64,000 bases of DNA from positions 6,041 through 70,040 of the forward strand of contig JAEHHF010000001.1 of the NCBI GenBank assembly GCA_019248085.1, in the 5' to 3' direction. The translations under genes were made by a program, and so were the position numbers. Below the pieces are notes generated by a model. It did no database searches, was not told the DNA's origin, and worked only from the letters and a program-made list of their open reading frames with translations. Below, one piece after another: positions 27,575 through 38,100 of the stretch; position 1 is the first letter of the stretch, and each line of letters begins with the position of its first letter. The stretch comes from Candidatus Dojkabacteria bacterium S2_J21 (GTDB lineage Bacteria; Patescibacteria; Dojkabacteria; SC72).

Positions 27575-30010
27575 ATGGAAAAGCATTACAACCCACAAGA
27601 TTTTGAAAAGAAATGGCAAGGGAAATGGTTCTCAGACCTATTTTACCAAGGAAAAGATTTCGATGAAGCTAAGAAAAAGTACTACCTACTAGTAGAATTC
27701 CCATATCCATCAGGAGATAGTATGCATATGGGTCATACCAGAAACTATTCTATGATGGATGCAGTAGCAAGGCTCCGAAGGATGAAAGGGGAGAATGTGA
27801 TATATCCAATGGGTTGGGATGCATTTGGATTACCCACGGAAAACTACGCTATTAAGGTAAAAAGACCTCCTCAAGACATCACCAATGAAAACATCGATAC
27901 CTTCAGAAGGCAACTTAAAAGCCTAGGGCTTTCTTTTGACTGGAATAGGGAGGTAAATACCTCTGATCCATCATATTACAAATGGACACAGTGGATATTT
28001 CTCAAACTTTTGGAAAAAGGCTTGGCATACAAGGCTAAAAAACCAATTAATTGGTGTCCAAAATGTAAAGTTGGCTGTGCTAACGAGGAGGTGGTGGATG
28101 GAAAGCATGAAAGATGTGGCACGGAAGTCGAAAAGAAGGAGCTAGACCAGTGGGTTCTGAAAATAACGGAATATGCGGACAGACTTGATAAAGACCTTGA
28201 TCTGACAGACTATGAAGAGAGTGTAAAGGCTAGGCAGAGGAATTGGATTGGTGCTAAGACATGGTATGACATTGGCTACAAAGTAGAGGGAACAGATAAA
28301 ATTATAAAGGTCTCTACAACAAGGCCGGATACTCAGTTTGGCGCATCTTTTGTTGTCGTAGCGCCAGATCATGAGATCTTACAGGAACTTCTTCAGTACA
28401 TGCCAGAAACTAATAAAGTGGGGGTTTTGGCGTATATAGAAAATACCAAGAATAAGTCCGATTTAGAGAGAATAAACGAGTCAAAAGAGAAAAGTGGCGC
28501 ATTCACGGGGCTATACTGTGTGAATAGCATATCTAGCTCAAGGCTGCCAATATATGCTGCGGACTTTGTTCTAGCAACAGTTGGCACAGGCATGGTCGTA
28601 GGAGTGCCCGCACATGACAAAAGAGACTTCGAATTCGCTAGTAAGTTCCAACTCCCTGTTGCTAGAGTGATTGAAGGTCCAGATGGGAATAGATCAGAGA
28701 TAAAGACGATTCAAGACGTCTATGAAGATGAGGGAATGGTCTTTAATTCAGGATTTATGGACAATATCAACAGTATAGAAGCTAGAGAAAGGGTTGGAAA
28801 GTATATTAAGGAGCAAGGTATTGGAAATGTAGTTGTGAGATATCACTTACAAGATTGGAACTTTTCAAGGCAACACTACTGGGGTGAGCCAATTCCAGTC
28901 ATTCATTGTGATAAATGCGGTGTGGTTCCTGTACCTGAGGCGCAATTACCAGTGGAACTACCGTATGTAGAGAAATATGAACCAACAGACACAGGAGAAT
29001 CTCCACTTGCAAACATGCAGGAGTGGGTTAATATCAAATGTCCGAATTGTGGAGATGATGCAAAGCGCGAAACAGACACGATGCCTAATTGGGCCGGCTC
29101 TAGCTGGTATTTCTTGAGGTATACGGACCCAAAGAATTCGGACAAATTCGCAGACATGAATAAAATGGAATACTGGGGGCCAGTAGATCACTACGAGGGT
29201 GGTCAAGAACATGTCACATTACATCTGCTTTATTCTAGGTTTTGGCATAAATTCCTGTATGACCAAGGATTAGTACCTACACCAGAGCCATATATCAAGC
29301 GAACTATACATGGAATGGTCCTAGGAGAGGGTGGTACCAAGATGTCAAAGTCCTTAGGCAATGTTATTAGTCCAGATAAACTAATCAACGACTATGGGGC
29401 GGATATTACTAGGGCATATATGATGTTCATGGGACCATACGAAGGAGATGTCTCTTGGAACACAGAGACGATAAATGGTGTTAGAAGGTTCATTTCCAAA
29501 TATTATGCCTTTATTCTTAACACTTGGGATAGATCGGCCGAAGTATCTGACGAGAGAGAACGAAGAGCTGTAGCTAAGCTTCTTAAGCGAGTGGGCGATG
29601 ACATCCTCGCGTTTAGATTTAACACTAGCATTTCGGCATTGATGGAATTCTATAATGGATTCTCCCATAGTAAATTCGCAAAAGAAGATTTAGAAAAACT
29701 TATCCTTGTAATTGCACCTGCACTTCCACATATGGCAGAAGAACTTTGGAACCTAACAGGACATGGATACAGTGTACATATGCAACAGTGGCCGGATATC
29801 GATGGCAAACTCTTAATTGAGGACGCGATTGAAATCCCAGTACAGATAAATAGCAAAGTAAGGGGGCGAATAACTATAGGTACCAAAGAGGGTGAAAATT
29901 TGATCAGGCAGAAAGTGCTGTCAGACAGGGCTTTCTCGCCCTACCTTGAGGGAAAGGAAATAAAGAAATTCATATATGTACCCAACAAGATAGTTAACGT
30001 TGTCATATAA
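27575..30010 (+). CDS. leuS: Leucyl-tRNA synthetase
   Basis: The 811-residue class Ia synthetase charges tRNA-Leu. It has the HIGH signature as HMGH (about residues 51-54), a zinc-type CPKC...C pair (about 155-176), the CP1 editing domain (about 220-400) with the TTRPDT and GTGMVVGVPAHDKRD motifs for hydrolysing mischarged tRNA, the KMSKS loop as TKMSKSLGN (about 588-596), and an anticodon-binding domain ending in a short C-terminal extension. Bacterial-type order and full length (typically 800-870) indicate an intact gene. It follows the two tRNA-Ala genes with its own promoter. Confidence 0.97.
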   Translation: MEKHYNPQDFEKKWQGKWFSDLFYQGKDFDEAKKKYYLLVEFPYPSGDSMHMGHTRNYSMMDAVARLRRMKGENVIYPMGWDAFGLPTENYAIKVKRPPQDITNENIDTFRRQLKSLGLSFDWNREVNTSDPSYYKWTQWIFLKLLEKGLAYKAKKPINWCPKCKVGCANEEVVDGKHERCGTEVEKKELDQWVLKITEYADRLDKDLDLTDYEESVKARQRNWIGAKTWYDIGYKVEGTDKIIKVSTTRPDTQFGASFVVVAPDHEILQELLQYMPETNKVGVLAYIENTKNKSDLERINESKEKSGAFTGLYCVNSISSSRLPIYAADFVLATVGTGMVVGVPAHDKRDFEFASKFQLPVARVIEGPDGNRSEIKTIQDVYEDEGMVFNSGFMDNINSIEARERVGKYIKEQGIGNVVVRYHLQDWNFSRQHYWGEPIPVIHCDKCGVVPVPEAQLPVELPYVEKYEPTDTGESPLANMQEWVNIKCPNCGDDAKRETDTMPNWAGSSWYFLRYTDPKNSDKFADMNKMEYWGPVDHYEGGQEHVTLHLLYSRFWHKFLYDQGLVPTPEPYIKRTIHGMVLGEGGTKMSKSLGNVISPDKLINDYGADITRAYMMFMGPYEGDVSWNTETINGVRRFISKYYAFILNTWDRSAEVSDERERRAVAKLLKRVGDDILAFRFNTSISALMEFYNGFSHSKFAKEDLEKLILVIAPALPHMAEELWNLTGHGYSVHMQQWPDIDGKLLIEDAIEIPVQINSKVRGRITIGTKEGENLIRQKVLSDRAFSPYLEGKEIKKFIYVPNKIVNVVI

Positions 30011-30044
30011 GGCTTTCTGCTGAGCTTGAAACTGTTCACAATCT

Positions 30045-30073
30045 TTGACAAGAGGACCAATTTTTAATATCAT
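30045..30073 (+). promoter_or_regulatory. Promoter of the two-gene surface operon
   Basis: TTGACA (30045-30050), 17-nt spacer, TATCAT (30068-30073). The predicted leader before 30135 is about 55 nt. No SD site is visible before the ATG. Confidence 0.55.
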
Positions 30074-30134
30074 TTTACGATAGGAGTGAGATCTAAATTA
30101 GCTTTTTGCTAAACACTTTTACTGCCTGCGAAAC

Positions 30135-33100
30135 ATGATGAAAATTGACTGCCCAAAACTAGTAAAATCTTCAATCATTTTATCCATACTCCTTTTGGTA
30201 TTATCCCCTAACGCGGCCCTTGCTGTGAGCAGTGCTACCATTAATTTCCAGGGGAAAATTGTTAGAAATGATACTGGCTATGAAGGGCTCAATGTTACAA
30301 CAGGTAGCCCTGCGTGTGTTGTAGCGGGTAATGCAAATGATACCTGTGATTTCCGAGCCAGATACTATTCTGCATCTTCAGGAGGAACATTATTTCTTAC
30401 AGAAGCCTTTTCTAATGCCGAAATAGGGCAATACAATGGCGCATTTACTCTCTCGCTGGGTTCTGATGGAAGTCCAACGGCCGGATCTTACGCGACATTT
30501 GATGCAATGATCAAGGGGGTCTCTGATTTGTATGTAGAACTTGGCTTTGCACCTGGTGGGGCGGGTTCGTATACGGAGACGTTCTCAAGGATGCCAATAC
30601 AAGCGTCAGCATATGCTATTAAGGCAAAGTATGCTACTGGTGCGAATACTGCCTTCCAATTTGATACAGCTGCCAATAGTTCTGGATACACATCTCCAGC
30701 TGAGGGAATGGTTTACTACGATACAGGGGACGATGAATTGAAAGTATATGATGGTGCTGCATGGGGAGGTCTAGGTGGTGGTATTGTAGGGTCTCTCTTC
30801 ACAGATAGTGGAGTATTCACATATCTCACAAGTCATACGGATCATTTTGTATTGGGATCCAGTAGCTATACAGCTATTGGTTCGGATTCGTACGCTACAT
30901 ATCTCTCGGGGCTGGGTTCTAGGGCGCCTCTTTCCTACGATATGACCGCTGAGAGGTTGACACTTTCCGGCTCTCAGGCAAAAACAGGTCTCACAGTGTA
31001 CTCTGACTACGCATCTTCATCTGCTTGGCCTGTTGCATCGTTCAAGGCAGAGGACAGTGGTTTTGATAACGTGGTGATGCAGATAACGCAGGATGGTACG
31101 GGTAATATACTCTCTTTGCAGAAGGGTAGCACAGAAGCATTCGCATTCGAGAATCCTCTTACTTTCTATATTCACCCAAGGACAGATGGTCCTACTGTAT
31201 CTACGGATCGTCTTTACAACGTAAATGGGACTTTATATTGGAATGGAAGCGCCGTAGCAATTGGTGGCAGTAGCCTTTGGACAGATGGGGGAACATTCAC
31301 ATACCTTACCTCTACGACGGATGACGTAATCATTGGTGGAGATAGTGCGGGGAATGCAAAGTTCTTCTTCGATGTCTCTACTGGGAATCTTGGAATTGGA
31401 ACAAGTACCCCTGGGGCGAAATTGGATATCGCTGGAGCAAGTTCTACGATATCGAATACTACGGGAGATATAACTATATCCCCTGATGACACAGTTGTTA
31501 TAAAAGCAAATGACACGCAAACAGACAATCTAACTGAGTGGCAAAACTCTTCTGCTACAGTGTTGAGTTTAATTAACCAGAATGGTTATGCAACTTTTGG
31601 AAAAGCTACTGGGAACACAGGCGCTATTCTTACTCTTGGGGCAAATACTACAACTGTAGCACAGATTAATTTAAATTCTTCTGCTGCAGTAGATGTTGCA
31701 GCTCCAACTTCTGGCGATATGTGGTGGAATGGAACAAACCTATACTTTTTTGATGGTACCGAAAATGTAGATCTTTTGACAGGAGGAGGCGAGGTATTCT
31801 CGGGATATGGCTCAATCAGTAGTGGGGGTTATCTTAATGTTCAACATGATAGTGATACATATAACGTAGTAGGAGATGGTTGGATATGTGTTGGAGGAAC
31901 AAACGATGAAACTTGCACAGGAGGAAACTGGGAGAGTGTTATGGATTCGAGTGTAACAGTATCGAACGATCTAAGTAATGAATGGGATGATGCAGATCCA
32001 GATGGTATCATAAGAACACAGATTAGATTAACTGATGTGGAATTAGCCCCAGGGATTGATGTTGGTACAGGAGCAGATGGAGATATAACAGTGAGTAGTA
32101 ATACAGATATTAATACAACAAGTTTAATATCTGGAAGAAGTTGTTCTGGTGGAGGTGATGCAGCTAATTACAATATAACGGCTTTTAATGCTGGGGGAAC
32201 AGAAGCTACACTTAGCACAACTCCAAACACAGGTTGCTTGAATGCTGGAGATGAGGTTTTAATAATTAACTTACAGGGTACTACTAGTGCCTATGGTAAT
32301 GTCGGAAATTATGAGACGTTAGAGGTTTTAAGCGCAACTGGTACTACCGTTACATTTAAAACCCCAAAGATTAATTACTATGGAGATACTTCTTCGGGTG
32401 ATACTAACTTGGGCACAGGAACTAGTAATCAAAGAGTAATGTTACAAAGAGTTCCTAATTACAATGATGTAACTGTAAATACCTCAATGACTTTCTCACC
32501 TTCAGCATGGAATGGAGCAAAGGGTGGAGTTATGTTCTTTAGGGCCAATGGAACAGTAACTGTTAATGGAAGCATATCTGCAAGTGGAGTTGGGTATAGA
32601 GGTGGTTCTGGAGGACCTAGTGGAAGAGAACCTGGAGGATACCTGGGTGAGACATATAACTATGGTGGAACTACAACAGTAAGTGGTGGTGGTACTACTT
32701 CAGCAGCTGTATTAGCAGGTGGAAGAGCTGGTCGAGAAGCTACGGCTTCTCCCAATAATGGGTATACAGGTGGTGGTGGTGGTGGTGGAGGTGCATCCAC
32801 TGGTGGCGGTTCGGGTGATGAGAGTGGTGGTGGTGGTGGTGGTGGTGCTTATGGTGGTGGTGGTGGTGGTGGTGGATCGGGATACTATAGTAGCGGTGGT
32901 GGAAATGGTGGTGATGGTGGTAATACCGGTGTATCAGGTGGTGGTGGTGGTGGTGCTGCAACTGGAACTTCAGGGCAGGGTGGAAATGCTGGTTCTGCTG
33001 GTACAAATGGTACTCAAGGAACTGGAGGACAGGTGGGTTCTGGAGCAACCTCTGCAAGTGGTGGTGGTGGTTCCAATAGCAATGGTGACTATGGTAGTGC

Positions 33101-35195
33101 AGGTGCAGGAGGAGGTGGTACATATGGTGTAACAGATCTTTCGAAGTTAATGTTAGGTTCAGGTGGTGGTGGTGGTGGTGGATCGATAAATGGAACTGTA
33201 GCTGGAGAAGCAGGTGGTGTAGGGGGTGGGATTGTCACTGTTTTTGGAGCTACGATAGTGGTTAATAGTACAATAGTGTCAGCTGGATCGGTTGGTAATC
33301 AGGCTACAAACGGTGGAAATGGTGGAAGTGGTTCTGGTGGATCAATCAAATTAATTGGAAATGCAATAACTCTTGGAACTGGTGTTTCTGCTAGTGGTGG
33401 AGCAGCTGCCAATACGGGTAGCGCAGGAAAGGGTGGTGGTGGTGGTGTCGGCCGTATAGCGGTATATTACGGAGCGTCTGTTACTGGTAGTACAACACCA
33501 ACTTACTCTGGAACTTCAATTGGTTACAATAGTTATGGTATTTACAATAGCCCAGTTATAGCAACACCTAGTGCACAATCATATGACAATTTAAGATGGA
33601 CAGAGTCGTTAGATACATACGGAGATATATCGATACAAACAAGAAGTGGAAATTCAACAGATTCTACTGATGGAACATGGGAAGCTTGGAAACCATTTAC
33701 TAGTGATGTAGATTATACAATGCTGAAACATTGTGATACTCATACAGTCTGGTCGGGTACCAATGCCACCGTTGCAGAAGGAGATGTAACAAGAAATGTA
33801 GACTTCTTTGAGGACGAAGACGAAGCAACTGCTACCAATATAACAAAAATTACGAGTAGTACAGTTGGTGGCTATGCACAGACATCAATAACTAGTGCAG
33901 ATCTCTCAGGCTATGACTATATAACAGCCTGGGTTAGAGCGTCTCAGACAGGTAATACCTTAAGACTTGGTATGGGGGAAAGTGTAGCGACAGAGCAGTA
34001 TGAAGATATTACGGTAGATGCAGCAAATACATGGCAGAAGGTATATTGGGACATCTCAGATATAACTGGTACAAGTAGAGATGGTATAACCGCACTTAGA
34101 CTAACTAATCAAACATCATCCAGTAACACAATATATGTAGACAATATAAGAGCAGAGAAGCTGCTTACAAATAATGAAGGAGCTACAGTTACAAGCACCC
34201 CCAATAACTACTTTCAATACAGAGTAATATTTACTACAACAAATCTAGCTTACCACCCAAGATTGGAAAACATATCAATGACATACAATACTGGATACAG
34301 AGTAGTAGTCCAGGATAATAACAATGTAAGATTGTACAACTACTCTGGAGCAACACAGTATCTTAAACTCGTTGTGGCACTCTCTGGGGGTGCAGGGGCT
34401 GGTACTTTAGCGTATGTAAATCTTGCACCATCTACAGCACAGGTAGATAGTGTAAATAGCACAAATAGTATTTGGATAAACAAGACGGGAACAGGGGGGA
34501 ACCTCCTAAAGATGCAAAAAAGCGGAAGTGATATGTTCGTGGTAGATTCAACTGGAAACGCAACCTTTGGAGCGGGATCATCTGGTAATGTTACCTTAAC
34601 ACTTGGTCCGGGAACAGGGTATCAAGGAGCTATCAGATACAATAATTCGTCCGATCGGTTAGAATTTTATATCGATGAGGCTTGGGTTCCTTTAGGTGAT
34701 ATTTCCAGCACAGTTACTCTTTCTGCTGAATATGCAGGGGCAGTGCTTTCTCCAGATGCGACAAACAACACGGGAAGTATGATTTCTGATAATACAGGAT
34801 CAACATCTAATTCAATGAACTACTATGAATGGAACAGCTCGGTAGCTGCCCTGAATGACTATGATGTCCGCGTAAGGTTTATGTTGCCCTCAGATTTTAA
34901 TGGGTGGGGTGGTGGAGGAGTAACACTTAATTTTGCAACTGAATCAACAAGTAATGCCAATAACAAGGTTGATATGTACATATACAAAGGAAGCTCAGCA
35001 ACTGTAGATGGAAGTTCTACTGCGAATGTGTCTAGCTCTGCAGGAGTATGGAGAACGGTGACAATAGCCGGTACAGATTTGAATGAATGTGCTGCTGCAG
35101 GGGATGTCTGCGTTGCTGTCGTAAGAATGTATTCCCTAAGTGATAATTATGTTAGGGTGGGGGATATCGCTATCACATATAATAGATCATTGTAA
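30135..35195 (+). CDS. Very large secreted tail-fibre-like, Gly-rich surface protein
   Basis: The 1,686-residue protein has a signal peptide (to about residue 31, ALAVSS). A beta module (TINFQGKIV ... YNGAFTLSLG ... RMPIQASAYAIKAKYA, about 35-180) is common at the N-termini of bacterial fibre-like proteins. Tail-fibre-style repeats follow, including LGIGTSTPGAKLDI (about 418-431). A poly-Gly domain (about 815-1100) contains long GGT codon runs, and beta-sandwich-like domains with YAGAVLSPDATN and a GWGGGGVTLNF strand close the protein. There is no catalytic motif. Its stop overlaps the next gene's ATG by one base, so both are co-translated. A display or adhesion role is inferred. A second in-frame ATG lies at 30138. 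Confidence 0.88.
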   Translation: MMKIDCPKLVKSSIILSILLLVLSPNAALAVSSATINFQGKIVRNDTGYEGLNVTTGSPACVVAGNANDTCDFRARYYSASSGGTLFLTEAFSNAEIGQYNGAFTLSLGSDGSPTAGSYATFDAMIKGVSDLYVELGFAPGGAGSYTETFSRMPIQASAYAIKAKYATGANTAFQFDTAANSSGYTSPAEGMVYYDTGDDELKVYDGAAWGGLGGGIVGSLFTDSGVFTYLTSHTDHFVLGSSSYTAIGSDSYATYLSGLGSRAPLSYDMTAERLTLSGSQAKTGLTVYSDYASSSAWPVASFKAEDSGFDNVVMQITQDGTGNILSLQKGSTEAFAFENPLTFYIHPRTDGPTVSTDRLYNVNGTLYWNGSAVAIGGSSLWTDGGTFTYLTSTTDDVIIGGDSAGNAKFFFDVSTGNLGIGTSTPGAKLDIAGASSTISNTTGDITISPDDTVVIKANDTQTDNLTEWQNSSATVLSLINQNGYATFGKATGNTGAILTLGANTTTVAQINLNSSAAVDVAAPTSGDMWWNGTNLYFFDGTENVDLLTGGGEVFSGYGSISSGGYLNVQHDSDTYNVVGDGWICVGGTNDETCTGGNWESVMDSSVTVSNDLSNEWDDADPDGIIRTQIRLTDVELAPGIDVGTGADGDITVSSNTDINTTSLISGRSCSGGGDAANYNITAFNAGGTEATLSTTPNTGCLNAGDEVLIINLQGTTSAYGNVGNYETLEVLSATGTTVTFKTPKINYYGDTSSGDTNLGTGTSNQRVMLQRVPNYNDVTVNTSMTFSPSAWNGAKGGVMFFRANGTVTVNGSISASGVGYRGGSGGPSGREPGGYLGETYNYGGTTTVSGGGTTSAAVLAGGRAGREATASPNNGYTGGGGGGGGASTGGGSGDESGGGGGGGAYGGGGGGGGSGYYSSGGGNGGDGGNTGVSGGGGGGAATGTSGQGGNAGSAGTNGTQGTGGQVGSGATSASGGGGSNSNGDYGSAGAGGGGTYGVTDLSKLMLGSGGGGGGGSINGTVAGEAGGVGGGIVTVFGATIVVNSTIVSAGSVGNQATNGGNGGSGSGGSIKLIGNAITLGTGVSASGGAAANTGSAGKGGGGGVGRIAVYYGASVTGSTTPTYSGTSIGYNSYGIYNSPVIATPSAQSYDNLRWTESLDTYGDISIQTRSGNSTDSTDGTWEAWKPFTSDVDYTMLKHCDTHTVWSGTNATVAEGDVTRNVDFFEDEDEATATNITKITSSTVGGYAQTSITSADLSGYDYITAWVRASQTGNTLRLGMGESVATEQYEDITVDAANTWQKVYWDISDITGTSRDGITALRLTNQTSSSNTIYVDNIRAEKLLTNNEGATVTSTPNNYFQYRVIFTTTNLAYHPRLENISMTYNTGYRVVVQDNNNVRLYNYSGATQYLKLVVALSGGAGAGTLAYVNLAPSTAQVDSVNSTNSIWINKTGTGGNLLKMQKSGSDMFVVDSTGNATFGAGSSGNVTLTLGPGTGYQGAIRYNNSSDRLEFYIDEAWVPLGDISSTVTLSAEYAGAVLSPDATNNTGSMISDNTGSTSNSMNYYEWNSSVAALNDYDVRVRFMLPSDFNGWGGGGVTLNFATESTSNANNKVDMYIYKGSSATVDGSSTANVSSSAGVWRTVTIAGTDLNECAAAGDVCVAVVRMYSLSDNYVRVGDIAITYNRSL
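32768..33185 (+). repeat. GGT trinucleotide runs coding poly-Gly
   Basis: Several runs of 6-8 consecutive GGT codons occur near 32770-32790, 32824-32846, 32852-32873 and 33163-33180. They can gain or lose codons by slippage without breaking the frame. Confidence 0.7.
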
Positions 35196-38100
35196 TGGTA
35201 AAACTAACTGCCCAACAAAAGAAGAATATACTCTTTCTAGGACCTTTAGTTGTCCTTTTAATAAGTACATTAATTTTCTATTTCTTAGTTGTTAGAGTAA
35301 AACCAAACGACAAGATATTAACTACTTCCGAGGGGGTTGCTCTCTTTTCAAACGAGAACCCGACGTTCAATGTGGAATTCGGAGACAAAAATGACCCAGA
35401 CAGACAGTGGGTGAGATTCGAAGCAGAAGCATCAGCTACAAGTCCTTTTGTTTCTGGCAAGAAAAATATTTTCACACAGATTGGAGAGATATTCTCTCCT
35501 TCTAAGAAATCTGGCATAGAGATGTCTTTGAGGGGGGTAGATTTCAGTGAAACAGAGGAAACTTCAGATATAGCATATGATCAAGAAGTACAGACAGTTG
35601 CAGACCTCTTAGGAACAGAAGAAATTAAAACATCTACAGTACTTGCTGAGATGGGCCGAGAAATAGGCAAAAGTGATGATGATCAAGTTATTTCTAAACA
35701 AACAATCATTAATCAGGGTGTAGCTGATGGTATAGATCTTGAATATCAAATATTAACAGGGTTGGGGTTGAAAGAGGAAATAGTCATAAATGATCTAGAA
35801 GCTTACAGAAATAGTTGTGATAACGGATGTAAATTACCATTAAACGAATTTGTATTTGATCTCAAGATGGATGAGGGTGTAAGCCTGAAAAAAGGATGGT
35901 ATACGATTGAAGGGAGGAGCACAGAGACATACTATTTTGTAGATAGTAGAGGAAAATACGTGGCGCATTTTTTGCCCAATTATGCAATAGATGGCTCTGG
36001 GGAAAAGACATACAATGTTAATTTAGAGGTATCTGAGGAAAGCGGCGGAAACTATGAGGTTAAAGTTACTGTGGCTTCGGATTGGTTGTTAGAGGAGAAT
36101 AGGGTTTACCCTATAAGAATTGACCCGAGTATTGTACATGATGATACAAGTGATTTTAGTGGGGGGATATTTAACAGAGCTGAGAGTGTAACGGGACCTA
36201 AAATACAGATTAGACCTGATACTGATTGCACAGGAGGGACGATAACAACAGATGGCTTATATAAGGTTCACACCTTTACATCTGGGACGAGCACCTTTTC
36301 TTGTGATGCATCGATAATCGCTGAGATATTAGTTGTAGCTGGAGGAGGAGGTGGTGGTTATGGACGCGATCCTGGTAATGGTTGGACATCAGGAGGAGGA
36401 GGTGGTGGTGCGGGGGGATATATATATAACTCCTCTTATATCGTTCCAGCTGGAGATAATACCGTGACAATAGGTACTGGAGGGGCAGGAGGAACAGCTT
36501 CTGTTGTTCATGGCCAAAATGGAACAGCTTCTGTTTTTGGTGCGATAACTGCTGATGGAGGAGGTGGCGGTGGTGCTTATACTAGCCCTAATGGTAATAA
36601 TGGCGGATCTGGTGGAGGTGGTGGGGCTGCCGCGGGTAATACTTATGGAACTGGGACTCAAGGAAATAGTGGTGCAGTCGGGGAACCATTTAATGGTAAT
36701 TATAGAGGTGGAGGTGGTGGTGGTGCGGGTTCGTCTGGAATTGCCGGTGTAACTTCTGGAAATGGTGGCGGAGGTGTTACTTATTCTATATCGGGAACAT
36801 CAGTTACCTATTCAGGGGGAGGTGGTGGGGGTACATATACTTCCTCTGCGGGAAGTGCTACGGGTGGCGGTGGTGCTGGAGGTGTGGAAAATGCTTCTGG
36901 GACTACAGGTACAGATAATTTGGGTGGTGGTGGTGGTGGTGCGGGTGCTGGGACGGGAACTGGTGGAGCGGGTGGTTCCGGGGTTGTAATTATTAAATAT
37001 ATTTTAAGGCAAGGGGAGGCTTCTATATTCGGAGAATACATCTCTCCGTCTATGGATATGGGTGGTAGTATGTCTGGAGCTACTCTGTCATGGACTGCCT
37101 CTGGTGTGAATACTGGGAGTGGAGAAACCCCCTACAGTACAACAGGATTAGTAGCCCAATGGGATTTCAATGAAACAAGTGGAACTACAGCAGACAATGA
37201 AGGAAGTTGTGGCACGACATGTGATGGTACGCTCACTAACTTTGCTTCTACTGGTTCCCAGGATGCCGCAAACGGTACGGGATGGACCTCAGTTAACAAA
37301 CGGTGGGGAGGAGCTCTTATGTTTGATGGTTCTAACGATTATGTAAGTGCTGGAGATCAGAGTCAGCTGGAACCTTCAAGTGTAAGTGTTGCTGCTTGGG
37401 TTAAGATAATAGCACCACAGGTAGGTGTATACAGAAGGGTTGCTGGTAAATACAATGGTACTACTAACAAGGGATATCATCTTATAATAAATGGTGTTAA
37501 TGGAGGGGGACCATATTTCCAGGTCGGTAACGGAACTTCTTCCGTTAGTGCTAGCTCTCCTGATTATTCTGTATTCGATGGAGAATGGCATCATCTAGTT
37601 GGTACATATAACGGTACAGATCTTAAGATATATGTTGATGGTATAGAAAGAGGAACCAATACCTCTAGCGCGATATCATATGGTACGGAGGCTTTTTGCA
37701 TAGGGGGAAATTGTTCTACCGCAATACTAAGTTCTGTAATAGATTCTGTTACGGTATATTCTCGTGCGCTTTCTGCTTCTGAAGTACTTACAAACTATCA
37801 AGCAGGCAATATCGAATTTCAATACAGGGTTAGTGCGGATAATAGCACATGGAGTGATTGGACATCATATGGTACTTCTGCAAGCGATTTAGCTTGGGAA
37901 AGTTTTGATGAGCCATACCTTTACAATACTGATACGACAGGATTAACCGGATATTGGCCTATGGAGGAAACAAGTGGAAGCTCTGTTGAAGATGTAGTTG
38001 GTAGTAGCTCTGGAACTGCGACTGGGACAACTATTATTGATGGACTATATGGGAAAGGTAGGAACTTTAACGGTACGAGTGACTATATTTCTATGTCTGA

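Noticed and set aside
32740..33123. His-rich minus-strand frame opposite the poly-Gly domain
   Set aside because: It is the reverse complement of GGT runs (ACC/CAC codons) with no independent support.
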